Of a stretch of 64,000 nt of DNA, positions 1-8,733 are shown one piece after another. Every line of letters starts with the position of its first letter. The first letter of the stretch is position 1. Source of the DNA: Bog-756 sp963713625. GTDB lineage: Bacteria; Actinomycetota; Acidimicrobiia; Acidimicrobiales; RAAP-2. Below the pieces are notes generated by a model, which saw nothing but the letters and a program-made list of their open reading frames with translations, did no database searches and was not told the origin of the DNA. The position numbers were made by a program, and so were the translations under genes. Where the stretch lies: contig CAVQMN010000012.1 in NCBI GenBank assembly GCA_963713625.1, positions 100,906-164,905 on the forward strand, written 5' to 3'.

Positions 1-1024
1 AGGGGCCTTTGGAGCGGAGACCGTGCGAGCCGCACATATCGCCGTGGTCGGAGGTGAAGATGATGATCGTGTCGTCCCACGCGCCCGACGCGTCGAGGGC
101 GGCGAGCACCGTCCCCAGGCTGCGGTCGGCCAGCTGGTGGAGGTGGACGTAGTAGTCGAGGTGGCGAAGCCAGGCACCCTTGTCGGCCGGGTCGATGTAC
201 CCCCAGAGCCCGTGCTGCTGATCCCAACGCCACTGCCGATGGGCCTCGGGCTTGGTGTGGAGGTCGTCATCGAAGTTGGCCGGCAGGCGATCGACCATCT
301 CCGGGTAGGGCTCGGAGAAGATGGGGAGCGGGTCGTCGTCCTTCCAGGCGGCGGACTCCAGCACTGACCGGATGGCGGCCACGTCGTCGGGGTGATGCTC
401 CCGGTACCCGGGCTGGTCCACGGGAAACCACATGACGTCATGCGGGTTGACCAGGGCCACGGTCAGGAACCAGGGATCGGTCCCCCCGGAGCCGGCCTCC
501 CCGGAGCCGGTGCCGCCGGACCCCGAGTCCGAGCCTCCGGCCGGCCTGGCGTTCTTTTCGATCCAGTGGGCGGCGTTGGCGGCGATGATCGGGTCGAAGT
601 GCACCCCGGTCCCGGCCCAGCCCATGAAATGGCGGTCGTTGCCGTCCCAGTCGGCGAAACCGTAGGCCTCCATGTCGGGCGTGGGGGAGTGGGAGAGGTG
701 CCACTTCCCGATGTAAGAGGACCGGTAGCCGCCGCCGGCCAGCAGGGAGCCGAGGGTCGGGGTCGAGGTGGGCAGTTCGTGGTGCTCGGGCATGATCACG
801 TTGTCGAGCACGCCGTGGCCCTCGAGGTAGCGACCGGTGAACAGGCTGGCCCGGCTCGGGGAGCAGGGGGAGGAGTGGGTGAAGTAGTCGGTGAACTCGA
901 GCCCCTCGGCCCGCAGGCGGTCCCGCCACGGGAGTGAGACGTCCGGTGGCAGCCAGGACCGCTGCCGCTCCTGGTCGGAGACGACGAGGAGGATGTTCGG
1001 GCGCTTGACGGGTGGCTCGGCCAT
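1..1024 (-). CDS. Sulfatase (alkaline-phosphatase superfamily), 3' end beyond window
   Basis: Reading the minus strand from the ATG at 1024 gives an open frame to the window edge, so the C-terminus is missing. About 341 residues are visible. The N-terminus has the sulfatase metal-site strand (PNILLVVSDQE). Cys54 lies in C-S-P-S-R, the C-x-P-S-R signature whose Cys is converted to formylglycine in this family. A late SDHGDMCGSHG motif supplies further metal ligands, and a Gly/Ser-rich stretch sits near residue 165. No signal peptide is evident, so a cytoplasmic enzyme is likely. The substrate cannot be told from sequence; aryl, choline or glycan sulfates or phosphonates are all possible. A second, unlinked sulfatase lies at 11000-12577. 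Confidence 0.9.
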   Translation of the reverse strand, partial: MAEPPVKRPNILLVVSDQERQRSWLPPDVSLPWRDRLRAEGLEFTDYFTHSSPCSPSRASLFTGRYLEGHGVLDNVIMPEHHELPTSTPTLGSLLAGGGYRSSYIGKWHLSHSPTPDMEAYGFADWDGNDRHFMGWAGTGVHFDPIIAANAAHWIEKNARPAGGSDSGSGGTGSGEAGSGGTDPWFLTVALVNPHDVMWFPVDQPGYREHHPDDVAAIRSVLESAAWKDDDPLPIFSEPYPEMVDRLPANFDDDLHTKPEAHRQWRWDQQHGLWGYIDPADKGAWLRHLDYYVHLHQLADRSLGTVLAALDASGAWDDTIIIFTSDHGDMCGSHGLRSKGP

Positions 1025-1134
1025 GAGCAGCCACGGTAGCCCCGCACGTGGCGCCCGAGGTCGGCGACGAGACGGCAACGAGCTGCGTAACTCGCGGCGC
1101 ACATGCCGGAAACAGGGCTGTTGGCGCACAAAAG

Positions 1135-1148
1135 TGAAATGTGTTCTA
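1135..1148. promoter_or_regulatory. KstR-like operator upstream of the DUF35/Ltp cassette
   Basis: On the minus strand this reads TAGAACACATTTCA, matching 11 of 14 positions of the mycobacterial KstR consensus TAGAACNNGTTCTA as I recall it. It sits within a wider inverted repeat, CAAAAGT (1129-1135) and ACTTTTG (1148-1154), in an AT-rich patch 45-65 bases before the first DUF35 gene. The KstR assignment is inference; it could be the operator of another TetR repressor. Confidence 0.4.
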
Positions 1149-1193
1149 CTTTTGAAAATTAAGGAACGACCAACGGTCAGGGGGAGAATCGGG

Positions 1194-1658
1194 ATGCCCG
1201 AGAGCGAAGCGCTGCACGCAAGTCACCGCCTCGAATACCCGTATTCGCGATCGGTGGGGCCGGTCATCGGCGCCTTCCTGACCGGACTCCGTGACGGGAA
1301 ACTGCTGGGTGTGCAGGGGTCGGGCGGGTCGGTCATCGTCCCGCCCTCCGAGTACGACCCGACCACCGGTGACGACACCGGGGAGATCGTGGAAGTGGGA
1401 CCGGGTGGCGCCGTCGAGTCGTGGGCCTGGGTCGCCGAGCCGCTGCCCAAGCACCCGCTGCAACGACCGTTCGCCTGGGCGCTCATCCGTCTGGACGGGG
1501 CCGACACGGCCATGCTCCATGTCGTGGACAGCGGTGGCCCGGACAACCTGTCGACCGGGGACCGGGTGACCGTCCGGTTCCGACCTGCGTCGGAACGAAT
1601 CGGGGCCATGGCCGACATCGAGTCCTTCGTTCCCGAGGTCAAGGGAGGAGCAGCCTGA
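1194..1658 (+). CDS. DUF35 OB-fold protein, first of two
   Basis: The product is 154 residues. The ATG at 1194 was chosen because GGGGAG lies just upstream and the frame to the left has no family similarity. It resembles the OB-fold half of DUF35 proteins, with DGKLLGVQGSGGSVIVPPSEY near the N-terminus, but the zinc-ribbon cysteines are absent. DUF35 proteins bind thiolase-like lipid-transfer proteins and are needed for the activity of steroid side-chain retro-aldolases such as Ltp2/ChsH2. The stop codon overlaps the start of the next DUF35 gene (TGATG). The order DUF35-DUF35-Ltp-Ltp resembles the Mycobacterium tuberculosis Rv3521-Rv3523 group. Confidence 0.8.
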   Translation: MPESEALHASHRLEYPYSRSVGPVIGAFLTGLRDGKLLGVQGSGGSVIVPPSEYDPTTGDDTGEIVEVGPGGAVESWAWVAEPLPKHPLQRPFAWALIRLDGADTAMLHVVDSGGPDNLSTGDRVTVRFRPASERIGAMADIESFVPEVKGGAA

Positions 1659-2182
1659 TGGCCGCCGACACCGACGCGGCAACCGACCCGGCCGAGTTGG
1701 GCCCGGTGACCACCCTGGCCACTCCCATCCGGCTCGACTTCGACTTCACCCCGGGGGTGGCCCAGTCCCGCTTCCTGCGCGGCCTCGAACGCGGCAAGTT
1801 CATGGGCCAGCGCTGTTCGGTCTGCGGCAAGGTCTACGTCCCGTCGAGAGGGTCGTGCCCGACCGACGGCGTGCCCACCACCGAAGACGTCGAACTGGCC
1901 AACGTGGGCACCATCACCACCTACTGCGTGGTCAACGTGCCCTTTGCCGGACAGTCCATCGAGATCCCCTACATCTGCGCCCAGGTCCTGCTCGACGGGG
2001 CCAACCTGTCGTTCATGGGGCTCATCCAGGAGATCCCGACCGACCAGATCCGGATGGGGATGCGGGTCGAGGCCGTGTGGGTCGATCCCGACGAGCTCAC
2101 CCCGTCCCTGGCCTCGGTGCGGTACTTCCGGCCCAACGGTGAGCCCGACGCCGAGTACGAGACCTACAAGGAGTATCTGTGA
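1658..2182 (+). CDS. DUF35 zinc-ribbon/OB-fold protein, second of two
   Basis: The product is 174 residues. A rubredoxin-like zinc ribbon is visible as C-S-V-C-G-K ... S-C-P-T-D-G around residues 53-70. The C-terminal OB-fold contains the IPYICAQVLLDGANLSFMG strand set. In characterised complexes the DUF35 partner supports acyl-CoA binding by the thiolase-like aldolase. The gene overlaps the preceding DUF35 gene by one base and the following Ltp gene by four (GTGA), so the four genes are probably translated together. Having one DUF35 with a zinc ribbon and one without suggests non-equivalent subunits. Confidence 0.85.
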   Translation: MAADTDAATDPAELGPVTTLATPIRLDFDFTPGVAQSRFLRGLERGKFMGQRCSVCGKVYVPSRGSCPTDGVPTTEDVELANVGTITTYCVVNVPFAGQSIEIPYICAQVLLDGANLSFMGLIQEIPTDQIRMGMRVEAVWVDPDELTPSLASVRYFRPNGEPDAEYETYKEYL

Positions 2183-3255
2183 GCGCCGCCGCCCGCAGCC
2201 CCCGACCGGTGTCGGTGGCCTCGTTCGCCCAGACCCAGAACGTGCGCCGCGACGAGGAGCACAACGAAGTCGAGATGCTGATGCCGGTGATCGCCGAAGT
2301 GTTCGGCAACATCGGGATCACCAAGGACGACGTCGACTTCATCTGCTCGGGTTCCACCGACTACCTGATCGGGGGACCGTTCAGCTTCGTGACCGCCCTC
2401 GACGCGGTGGGGGTGTGGCCGCCCCGGGCCGAGAGCCACGTGGAGATGGACGGGGCCTGGGCCCTGTACGAAGCGTGGGTGCTCCTCCAGGAAGGGGAGA
2501 TCGACGCCGCCCTCGTCTACAGCTTCGGGCGCTCGTCGCTCGGTGACCTGCGGGAGATCCTGGCCCTGCAGCTCGACCCGTACTACCTGGCCCCGTTGTG
2601 GCCGGACCCGGTCAGTCTGGCCGCCCTGCAGGCCCGGGCCCTGATCGACGCGGGCAAGGGCTCCGAGCAGGAGTTCGCGGCCATCGCCGCCCGCAGCCGG
2701 AAGGACGCCCTGTCCAACCCCAAGGCCCAGGTGGCCAACGACGTACCGGTCGAGACGCTGCTGGAGGACGAGTACGTGGTCTCACCGCTCCGGCGCCACG
2801 CCCTGCCCCCGATCACCGACGGCGCGGCCGCCATCGTCCTCGCCGCCGGGGACAAAGCGGCCCGGTGGTCGAAGAACCCGGCCTGGATCACCGGTTTCGA
2901 CCACCGGATGGAGACCCACTCGCTGGGAGCCCGCGACCTGACCGTGTCACCCTCGACGACCAAGGCGGCCGACGTGGCCGGCGTGGCCGACGGCCGTGTC
3001 GACGTGGCCGAGATCCATGCCCCTTTCGCCCACCAGGAGATCATCGTGCGGGAGGCGCTCGGACTCGACGACAGCGTGACCATCAATCCCTCCGGCGGGC
3101 CACTGGCCGCCAATCCGGTCATGTCCGCCGGTCTCATCCGCATCGGCGAGGCCGCCAGTCGGATCTCCTCGGGCCAGGCCCACCGGGCGGTGGCCCACGC
3201 CACCTCCGGCCCGTGCCTGCAACAGAATCTCGTCTGCGTCCTGGAGGGTGAGTGA
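2179..3255 (+). CDS. Thiolase-like lipid-transfer protein (Ltp4-type)
   Basis: The product is 358 residues from a GTG start that overlaps the upstream stop. It has the SCP-2/thiolase-like fold: VDFICSGSTDYLIGG, a mid-region ITDGAAAIVLA and a C-terminal NPSGGPLAANPVMSAGLIRIGEA with the conserved NPxGG. The usual thiolase nucleophilic-Cys loop is not obvious, as in non-condensing lipid-transfer proteins and steroid aldolases. With its DUF35 partners it probably cleaves a CoA-activated steroid or branched acyl side chain. The cytoplasmic location and substrate class come from the cassette's resemblance to cholesterol-catabolism genes, not from direct evidence. Confidence 0.8.
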   Translation: MSAAARSPRPVSVASFAQTQNVRRDEEHNEVEMLMPVIAEVFGNIGITKDDVDFICSGSTDYLIGGPFSFVTALDAVGVWPPRAESHVEMDGAWALYEAWVLLQEGEIDAALVYSFGRSSLGDLREILALQLDPYYLAPLWPDPVSLAALQARALIDAGKGSEQEFAAIAARSRKDALSNPKAQVANDVPVETLLEDEYVVSPLRRHALPPITDGAAAIVLAAGDKAARWSKNPAWITGFDHRMETHSLGARDLTVSPSTTKAADVAGVADGRVDVAEIHAPFAHQEIIVREALGLDDSVTINPSGGPLAANPVMSAGLIRIGEAASRISSGQAHRAVAHATSGPCLQQNLVCVLEGE

Positions 3256-4409
3256 TGGCAGAGCGCTGCGCAGTCATCGGAGTGGGCCAGACCCACCACA
3301 AAGCCAAAAGGGATGACGTCTCCATCGCCGGCCTGGTCCGCGAGGCGGCCAAGATGGCCCTGGCCGACGCCGACCTGACGTGGACCGACATCGACGCCGT
3401 GGTCATCGGCAAGGCCCCGGACATGTTCGAGGGGAACATGATGCCCGAGCTGTACCTGGCCCCTGCGCTCGGAGCGGTCGGGAAGCCCATGATCCGGGTG
3501 CACACCGCGGGATCGGTCGGAGGATCGACCGCCCTGGTGGCGGCCCACCTGGTGAAGGCCGGGATCCACAAGCGGGTCCTGACCGTGGCCTACGAGAAGC
3601 AGTCCGACTCGGACGCCATGTGGGCGCTGTCGGTGCCCCAGCCCTTCGCCGCCCCGCTGCTGGCCGGAGCGGGCGGGTACTTCGCCCCCCACATCCGGGC
3701 CTACATGCGCCGGTCGGGAGCGCCCGAATACATCGGACGGATGGTGGCGGTCAAAGACCGGCAGAACGCCATGCGCAACCCCTATGCCCACCTGCACCTG
3801 GCCGACATCGACATGAAGATGGTCGAGGACTCGATGATGCTGTGGGACCCGCTCCGCTACCTGGAGGCGTGTCCGTCCTCCGACGGCGCCGCGGCCATGG
3901 TGCTGGCGGCCGAGGATGCGGTGTCCGGGGAGTTCCCCCCGGCCTGGATCCACGGGACGGCCATGCGGTCCGAACCCACCATGTTCGCGGGACGGGACCA
4001 GGTCAATCCGCAAGCGGGTCGTGACTGCTCGGCTGACGTCTACGCCCAGGCCGGCATCACCAACCCCCGCGAGCAGATCGATGTGGCCGAGGTGTACGTG
4101 CCCTTCAGCTGGTACGAGCCGATGTGGCTGGAGAACCTCGGCTTCTGTGACCTGGGCGACGGCTGGAAGCTGACCGAGTCGGGGGCCACCGCCTTCGACG
4201 GGGACATCCCCTGGAACACCTCGGGGGGCGTGCTCTCGTCCAACCCGATCGGTGCGTCGGGGATGCTCCGGTTTCTGGAGGTGGCCATGCAGGTGAGGGG
4301 CCAGGCCGGCGAGCACCAAATCGATGGGGCGAGACTGGCCCTCGGCCAGGCCTACGGCGGCGGTTCCCAGTTCTTCGCCATGTGGGTGGTCGGGAGCGAC
4401 AAGCCCTAA
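3255..4409 (+). CDS. Thiolase-like lipid-transfer protein (Ltp3-type)
   Basis: The product is 384 residues starting at the ATG in TGATG; an adjacent in-frame GTG at 3252 is possible. Features are ERCAVIGVGQT at the N-terminus, a VHTAGSVGGSTA loop where a thiolase would carry its Cys, SSDGAAAMVLAAEDA and the C-terminal NTSGGVLSSNPIGASGMLRFLE with a GG loop. Replacement of the catalytic Cys region by TAGSVGG matches the Ltp3 subfamily. It is the last gene of the DUF35-DUF35-Ltp-Ltp cassette. The two Ltp paralogues are likely subunits of a hetero-oligomeric retro-aldolase. Confidence 0.82.
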   Translation: MAERCAVIGVGQTHHKAKRDDVSIAGLVREAAKMALADADLTWTDIDAVVIGKAPDMFEGNMMPELYLAPALGAVGKPMIRVHTAGSVGGSTALVAAHLVKAGIHKRVLTVAYEKQSDSDAMWALSVPQPFAAPLLAGAGGYFAPHIRAYMRRSGAPEYIGRMVAVKDRQNAMRNPYAHLHLADIDMKMVEDSMMLWDPLRYLEACPSSDGAAAMVLAAEDAVSGEFPPAWIHGTAMRSEPTMFAGRDQVNPQAGRDCSADVYAQAGITNPREQIDVAEVYVPFSWYEPMWLENLGFCDLGDGWKLTESGATAFDGDIPWNTSGGVLSSNPIGASGMLRFLEVAMQVRGQAGEHQIDGARLALGQAYGGGSQFFAMWVVGSDKP

Positions 4410-4411
4410 CC

Positions 4412-4481
4412 CCCGGGACGCGGCGGTCCTCCGGGGACGCGGGGGTCCTCCCGGGACGCGGGGGTCCCCCGGGGCGCGGCG
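4412..4481. repeat. Short imperfect GC-rich tandem repeat
   Basis: Three to four imperfect 18-19-base units of the form CCGGGACGCGGGGGTCCT lie between the Ltp operon and the ABC-F gene. They could fold into GC-rich hairpins and might end transcription of the Ltp operon, but there is no T-tract. Function unknown. Confidence 0.5.
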
Positions 4482-4579
4482 CACCCCGTAAGCGGCGGCG
4501 CCGGGGATGTTCCGGGCCAGCAGCGCGACCGCCCCCGGCGGGGCTACTCTCGGTCGGTGCGTTGAGAACTGGTTGCCCC

Positions 4580-6289
4580 GTGTCCGACCCGCCGTCCCCT
4601 GGTCCCGGAGGTTCCCGTTTGCCCGCGTCCCGCACCCCGTCCGCCCGCCCGTCTGCGCCGCCGTCGCCGGCAGCCACACTGGTGGCACGCGACCTCTCCC
4701 ACGACCGCGCCGGGCGCACCGTCCTCGATCGGGTCTCCCTCACGGTGGCGCCGGACAGCCGTATCGGGGTGGTGGGCCCGAACGGTGTCGGCAAGTCGAC
4801 CCTCCTCCAACTGTTGGCGGGCATCATCGAGCCCGACCAGGGACAGGTCGTCCTCGATCCCCCGAGCGCCACTCGGGGCTACCTCTCGCAAGAACACGAG
4901 GCCGTCCCCGGTGAGACCGTCCGGGAGGCCCTGACCCGCCGGACCGGGGCGCGGGCCGCAGAGTTGGAGCTGGCCGAGGCGGCCGCCGGCCTGTCCGAGG
5001 GGACCGCGGCCGCCGACCTCCGTTACGAGATCGCCCTCGACCGGTTCAATGCCCTGGGGGCGGCCGATCTCGACGCCAGGATCGACGTGGCCCTCGACGG
5101 GCTGGGCGTCGGCGCCGGGCTGGCCGAGGCCGGAGCGTCCACGTTGTCGGGCGGCCAGGAGGCCAAGGTGGCGCTGGCCGCCATCGAGCTCTCCCGGTTC
5201 GACATCACCCTGCTCGACGAGCCGACCAACGACCTCGACTTCGAAGGCCTGGCCCGGCTCGAGAACTGGGTGCGATCGCGTCGGGGCGGGACGGTGATCG
5301 TCTCCCACGATCGGGACTTCCTCCAGCACACGGTGTCCACGGTGCTCGAGCTCGATCCCCACACCCGGTCGGCGCGTCTGTACGGGGGCGGATGGAGTGG
5401 GTATCGGGCTGAACGGGAAACGGCCGCACGCCATGCTTCGGAAGCCTACGAGCGCTACGACCGCCAGCGGCACCAGCTCGAGGGCCGGGCCGAGCGTCAG
5501 CGTCAGTGGGCCACCAGTGGAGTCCGCCGCGAGTCGCGGAACCCGCGTGACAACGACAAGGCCCAGCGCGACTTCCGGATCAACCGCACGGAGAAGTTGG
5601 CGTCCAAGGCCCGCCAGACCGAGCGGGCCATGGAGAGCCTCGAGGTGGTGGAGAAGCCGTTCGAAGGGTGGGACCTGCGCTTCACCATCGAAGAGGCGGC
5701 ACGGGCCGGCACCGTGGTGGCCCGCCTCGACGATGCGGTCATCGAGCGGGGTTCGTTCCGGATGGGGCCGGTGGACCTCGAGATCGACTGGGGGGACCGG
5801 GTGGCCCTGACCGGGACCAACGGGTCGGGGAAATCGACACTGGTGGCCGCCCTCCTCGGCCACCTGCCCCTGGCCGGCGGGCAACAGTGGATGGGACCGA
5901 GCGTGGTGGTGGGGGAGCTGGGCCAGGACCGACGGGCCATGGGCGGTCGACAGGACCTGGTCCGTACGGTGACCGAGCGGTGCCAGCTGACCCAGGCCGA
6001 GGCCCGGTCGCTGCTGGCCAAGTTCGGGCTGGACGCCGAGCACGTGACCCGACCCAGCAGCTCGCTCTCGCCCGGGGAGCGGACCCGGGCCGAGCTGGCC
6101 ATCTTCCAGGGGCGCGGGGTCAACTTTCTGGTGTTGGACGAGCCCACCAACCATCTCGACCTGCCCGCCATCCAACAGCTCGAATCGGCCCTGGCCGGAT
6201 TCGGGGGCACCTTGTTACTGGTCTCCCACGACCGGCAGCTGCTCGAATCGGTGGATATCTCCCGCTCGATCGAGCTCTCGGTACCGTAG
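4580..6289 (+). CDS. ABC-F family ATPase (two nucleotide-binding domains)
   Basis: The product is about 569 residues from GTG 4580; TTG 4619 is an alternative, and the frame further upstream is low-complexity. There are two ABC domains and no membrane segments. Domain 1 has Walker A GPNGVGKST, signature LSGGQEAKVALA and Walker B LLDEPTNDLDF. A charged linker (about residues 290-360) is rich in Arg and Gln. Domain 2 has GTNGSGKST, LSPGERTRAELA and VLDEPTNHLDL. ABC-F proteins act on the ribosome as translation factors or antibiotic-protection factors. No adjacent antibiotic gene points to either role, so a housekeeping function is equally likely. Confidence 0.9.
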   Translation: MSDPPSPGPGGSRLPASRTPSARPSAPPSPAATLVARDLSHDRAGRTVLDRVSLTVAPDSRIGVVGPNGVGKSTLLQLLAGIIEPDQGQVVLDPPSATRGYLSQEHEAVPGETVREALTRRTGARAAELELAEAAAGLSEGTAAADLRYEIALDRFNALGAADLDARIDVALDGLGVGAGLAEAGASTLSGGQEAKVALAAIELSRFDITLLDEPTNDLDFEGLARLENWVRSRRGGTVIVSHDRDFLQHTVSTVLELDPHTRSARLYGGGWSGYRAERETAARHASEAYERYDRQRHQLEGRAERQRQWATSGVRRESRNPRDNDKAQRDFRINRTEKLASKARQTERAMESLEVVEKPFEGWDLRFTIEEAARAGTVVARLDDAVIERGSFRMGPVDLEIDWGDRVALTGTNGSGKSTLVAALLGHLPLAGGQQWMGPSVVVGELGQDRRAMGGRQDLVRTVTERCQLTQAEARSLLAKFGLDAEHVTRPSSSLSPGERTRAELAIFQGRGVNFLVLDEPTNHLDLPAIQQLESALAGFGGTLLLVSHDRQLLESVDISRSIELSVP

Positions 6290-6351
6290 GTGAGCGAGCG
6301 GCGACCGATGAACCGACAGGCCGGCAAGACCGGCAGACCGGAGGTGCACCC

Positions 6352-7086
6352 ATGCTGTCAACCGTGACCGACGCCTGGCAAACGCTGGTGCCTCCGGAAG
6401 GGGACCGGCACGGACCGCTGGCTCCCTTCCTGTTGACGCTGACGGTGGTCACCGGGCTGGTGGATGCCTTCAGCTATCTGGTCCTCGGGCACGTGTTCGT
6501 GGCCAACATGACCGGCAACGTGGTCTTCCTGGCCTTCGCCCTCACCGGCGCCAAGGGCTTCTCGATCGGTGCCTCGTTGGCCGCGCTCGCGGCCTTCTTC
6601 GTCGGCGCGCTGTGCAGCGGGCGGCTCATCTTCCATCTGGGACCGCGGCGGGGACGGATGTTGGCGGTGTCCACGACGTGCCAAGCCCTCCTGGTGGCCG
6701 TGGCCCTGGTGGTCGGCCTCAGCGCCCCCGACCTGGGCACGGGGGCGGCACGCTATGTCCTCATCGGGCTGATGGGTCTGGCCATGGGGATGCAGAACGG
6801 CACGGCCCGCAAGCTGGCCGTGCCCGATCTGACCACCACCGTGTTGACCCAGACCATCGTCGGCGCGGCGTTCGACGGCCGGGTGGCCGGTGGGACCAAC
6901 TCGCGGATCGGCCGGCGAGGGCTCTCGGCCCTGGCCATGTTCGGCGGGGCCGTGGTCGGTGCTCTCTGCGTGCTCCACCTGGGCAAGCCGGTCGGTCTGG
7001 CCTTCGCCCTGGCCTTGCTGGTGCCGGTGGCCGTCGGCGCCGGCCGGCTGTCAAAGACACGCCCGGCCTGGGACGAGGCCGTCTGA
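6352..7086 (+). CDS. YoaK/DUF1275-family membrane protein
   Basis: The product is 244 residues with about six hydrophobic segments. The ATG at 6352 is preceded by GGAGGTG six bases upstream. The family hallmark region is visible (VTGLVDAFSYLVLGHVFVANMTGNVVF), as is GLAMGMQNGTARKLAVPDLTTTVLT. DUF1275 proteins resemble the first half of sulfate/anion transporters, and their function is not established. The gene follows the ABC-F gene by 62 bases and is convergent with the phosphoesterase gene. Confidence 0.88.
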   Translation: MLSTVTDAWQTLVPPEGDRHGPLAPFLLTLTVVTGLVDAFSYLVLGHVFVANMTGNVVFLAFALTGAKGFSIGASLAALAAFFVGALCSGRLIFHLGPRRGRMLAVSTTCQALLVAVALVVGLSAPDLGTGAARYVLIGLMGLAMGMQNGTARKLAVPDLTTTVLTQTIVGAAFDGRVAGGTNSRIGRRGLSALAMFGGAVVGALCVLHLGKPVGLAFALALLVPVAVGAGRLSKTRPAWDEAV

Positions 7087-7097
7087 GCAGGGTCGAC

Positions 7098-8414
7098 TCA
7101 GGAGGACCGGTTGAACACGTCCTTGCCGAAGGTGGCGGTGACCGTCCTGGCCTGGCCCAGCTTGGGCAGTCCGAAGATGTTTTCGATGGTGCCCAGAGTC
7201 GAGTAGTGGTTGTAGGGCACGCTGCTCACCGTCCCTCCCTTGATGAAGGGGGAGAGCAGGACGGTGCCGATGCGACCGCCTCCCGGACCGTTGATCCCCG
7301 GATTGGCCGCCGCGGGCCCGGGTATCTCGTTGCAGCAGGCGGTGGCATCGGCGGGATTGCCGTTGTCTGTGTCCGCCTCGTCGAAGGTGATCTCGAGGAG
7401 GCCGTTCTTCTTGTACGCAGGCGAGCCGGTGATGAGGGGCACCCAGGTCTGCAGGAAGGTGTCGATGTTGGCAAACGGAGAGGCCGATCCCTGCTGGTTG
7501 ATGCAGGGGGAGTCGTGTCCGTCATAACAGAGGTTGGGGGTGATGAAGCTGAAGTTCGGGGTGGTGCCGATGGACTTGAGGTCGGTGGCCAGTCCGGTGG
7601 TCCCCTTGGGGGTGGTTGGCGGCAGGGTCCCCGACGTGGTCCCGAGGGGCACCACATGGGCGTCGCAGTACGCGGCGTCGTCGATGATCGAGTGGAAGTA
7701 GACGAAGGGGTCGTGACGAGCGGCGTAGCCGTCCCCCGGTACCGCCGTTTCGGTCTGGTCGGGAGCCCCGATGGCCGCATGCCCGCACACGGCCGACTCG
7801 CGGGTCGGATCGTTGCCCATGTCCTGCATGTAGCCCTTCCAGGTCAGGCCGGCCTGGGTCAGCTGGTTGGCGAGGGTGGTGATCGAGTCGGGGAAGATGC
7901 AGCCCGAGTCCGAGATCTGCCCGTCGGCGGCCACGGTGGCGTCGGGGGGGAAGTCGACATAGTGGAGGCAGTCGGACTGGTTCAGGGGATTGGGCGCCTG
8001 TCCCGAGATCAGGGCCACATAGTTGTCGTTCGAGAAGTGGCCGATGGCGTAGTAGTTGGTCAGGAGCGCTCCGGCGGCCGGAAGGGTCGTGGCCAGGTAC
8101 GAGTCGTTGGCCGGGGTGCCGAAGGTCACGTCGTAGCCCTCGTTTTCGAGGATGATCACGAACACGTGGCGGATGTCGGGCAGACCGGCCGCGGTGGCCG
8201 GCGACGTTGTCGACGGGGCACCGGTCGAGGCGGACCCGGCCGACGTGGTGGTGGCGCCGTTCGAACCGGAGGAACAGGACGCGGCCACCAGGGCCAACGC
8301 GCCGAGAAGGACAGCGCCCGACCAGGTGCGGGCCGGGTGCGGCCGACGCCGGTCCCGGCGGCCGGAGCGCCACGGGCGCGAGGTCGGGGGCGACGGGTCG
8401 GATGAGGGGGGCAT
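7098..8414 (-). CDS. Secreted phosphoesterase-family lipoprotein (acid phosphatase-like)
   Basis: The product is 438 residues. An Arg-rich N-terminus leads into a hydrophobic stretch and a lipobox (LVAASC, Cys about residue 46), followed by a Ser/Thr/Ala linker, so it should be a lipid-anchored extracytoplasmic enzyme. The catalytic domain begins IRHVFVIILENEGYDVTFG, the phosphoesterase-family (PF04185-like) metal-site motif, and ends with EITFDEADTDNGN and a Gly-rich GGGRIGTVLLSPF. Relatives include acid phosphatases and phospholipase-C-like enzymes; the substrate is unknown. The start ATG at 8414 was chosen because the frame upstream lacks signal-sequence character. Confidence 0.87.
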   Translation of the reverse strand: MPPSSDPSPPTSRPWRSGRRDRRRPHPARTWSGAVLLGALALVAASCSSGSNGATTTSAGSASTGAPSTTSPATAAGLPDIRHVFVIILENEGYDVTFGTPANDSYLATTLPAAGALLTNYYAIGHFSNDNYVALISGQAPNPLNQSDCLHYVDFPPDATVAADGQISDSGCIFPDSITTLANQLTQAGLTWKGYMQDMGNDPTRESAVCGHAAIGAPDQTETAVPGDGYAARHDPFVYFHSIIDDAAYCDAHVVPLGTTSGTLPPTTPKGTTGLATDLKSIGTTPNFSFITPNLCYDGHDSPCINQQGSASPFANIDTFLQTWVPLITGSPAYKKNGLLEITFDEADTDNGNPADATACCNEIPGPAAANPGINGPGGGRIGTVLLSPFIKGGTVSSVPYNHYSTLGTIENIFGLPKLGQARTVTATFGKDVFNRSS

Positions 8415-8528
8415 TGGGTGATTTCTAGTCGACCCGGTGGGCCCGCCGCGGCTTTCCCCCTGGGTCCCGGTGGGTGGCCGGCGGCCCGGTACACTCGGGC
8501 TGGTTCGCCGAGCTTCCGGAGGCATCAC

Positions 8529-8726
8529 GTGAAGATTGTTGTCGACTACGACGAGTGCGCCAGCAACGCCGTCTGCATGGGGATCGCCCCTGAGGTGTTC
8601 GAGGTGCGCGATGACGGATTCCTCTACGTGCTGAACGAGAACCCGGGCGAAGAACTGCGCGAGAAGGTCCGTCAGGCGGCCAACGGCTGCCCGACCGGTG
8701 CCATCACCATCGTCGAGGACGAGTAA
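8529..8726 (+). CDS. Small ferredoxin, 3Fe-4S type
   Basis: The product is 65 residues from GTG 8529 with GGAGG at 8518-8522. The cluster motif is C10-x2-N13-x2-C16 with a later Cys in NGCPTGAI. Asn replaces the usual second Cys, so a 3Fe-4S (or labile 4Fe-4S) cluster is expected, as in cytochrome P450 redox partners. It probably carries electrons to a P450 or other oxygenase, but none is encoded here. It ends 7 bases before gltX, an unusual partner, so co-transcription may be incidental. Confidence 0.9.
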   Translation: MKIVVDYDECASNAVCMGIAPEVFEVRDDGFLYVLNENPGEELREKVRQAANGCPTGAITIVEDE

Positions 8727-8733
8727 CCAAGGG

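Noticed and set aside
2583..4688. 701-residue minus-strand open frame over the Ltp genes
   Set aside because: Shadow of the plus-strand genes; composition is Gly/Arg/His-rich and low-complexity, typical of high-GC antisense frames.
4544..6175. 543-residue minus-strand frame over the ABC-F gene
   Set aside because: Antisense shadow; the plus strand encodes two perfect ABC domains.
6612..8405. 597-residue plus-strand frame
   Set aside because: Crosses the end of the YoaK-like gene and runs antisense to the phosphoesterase; no domain.
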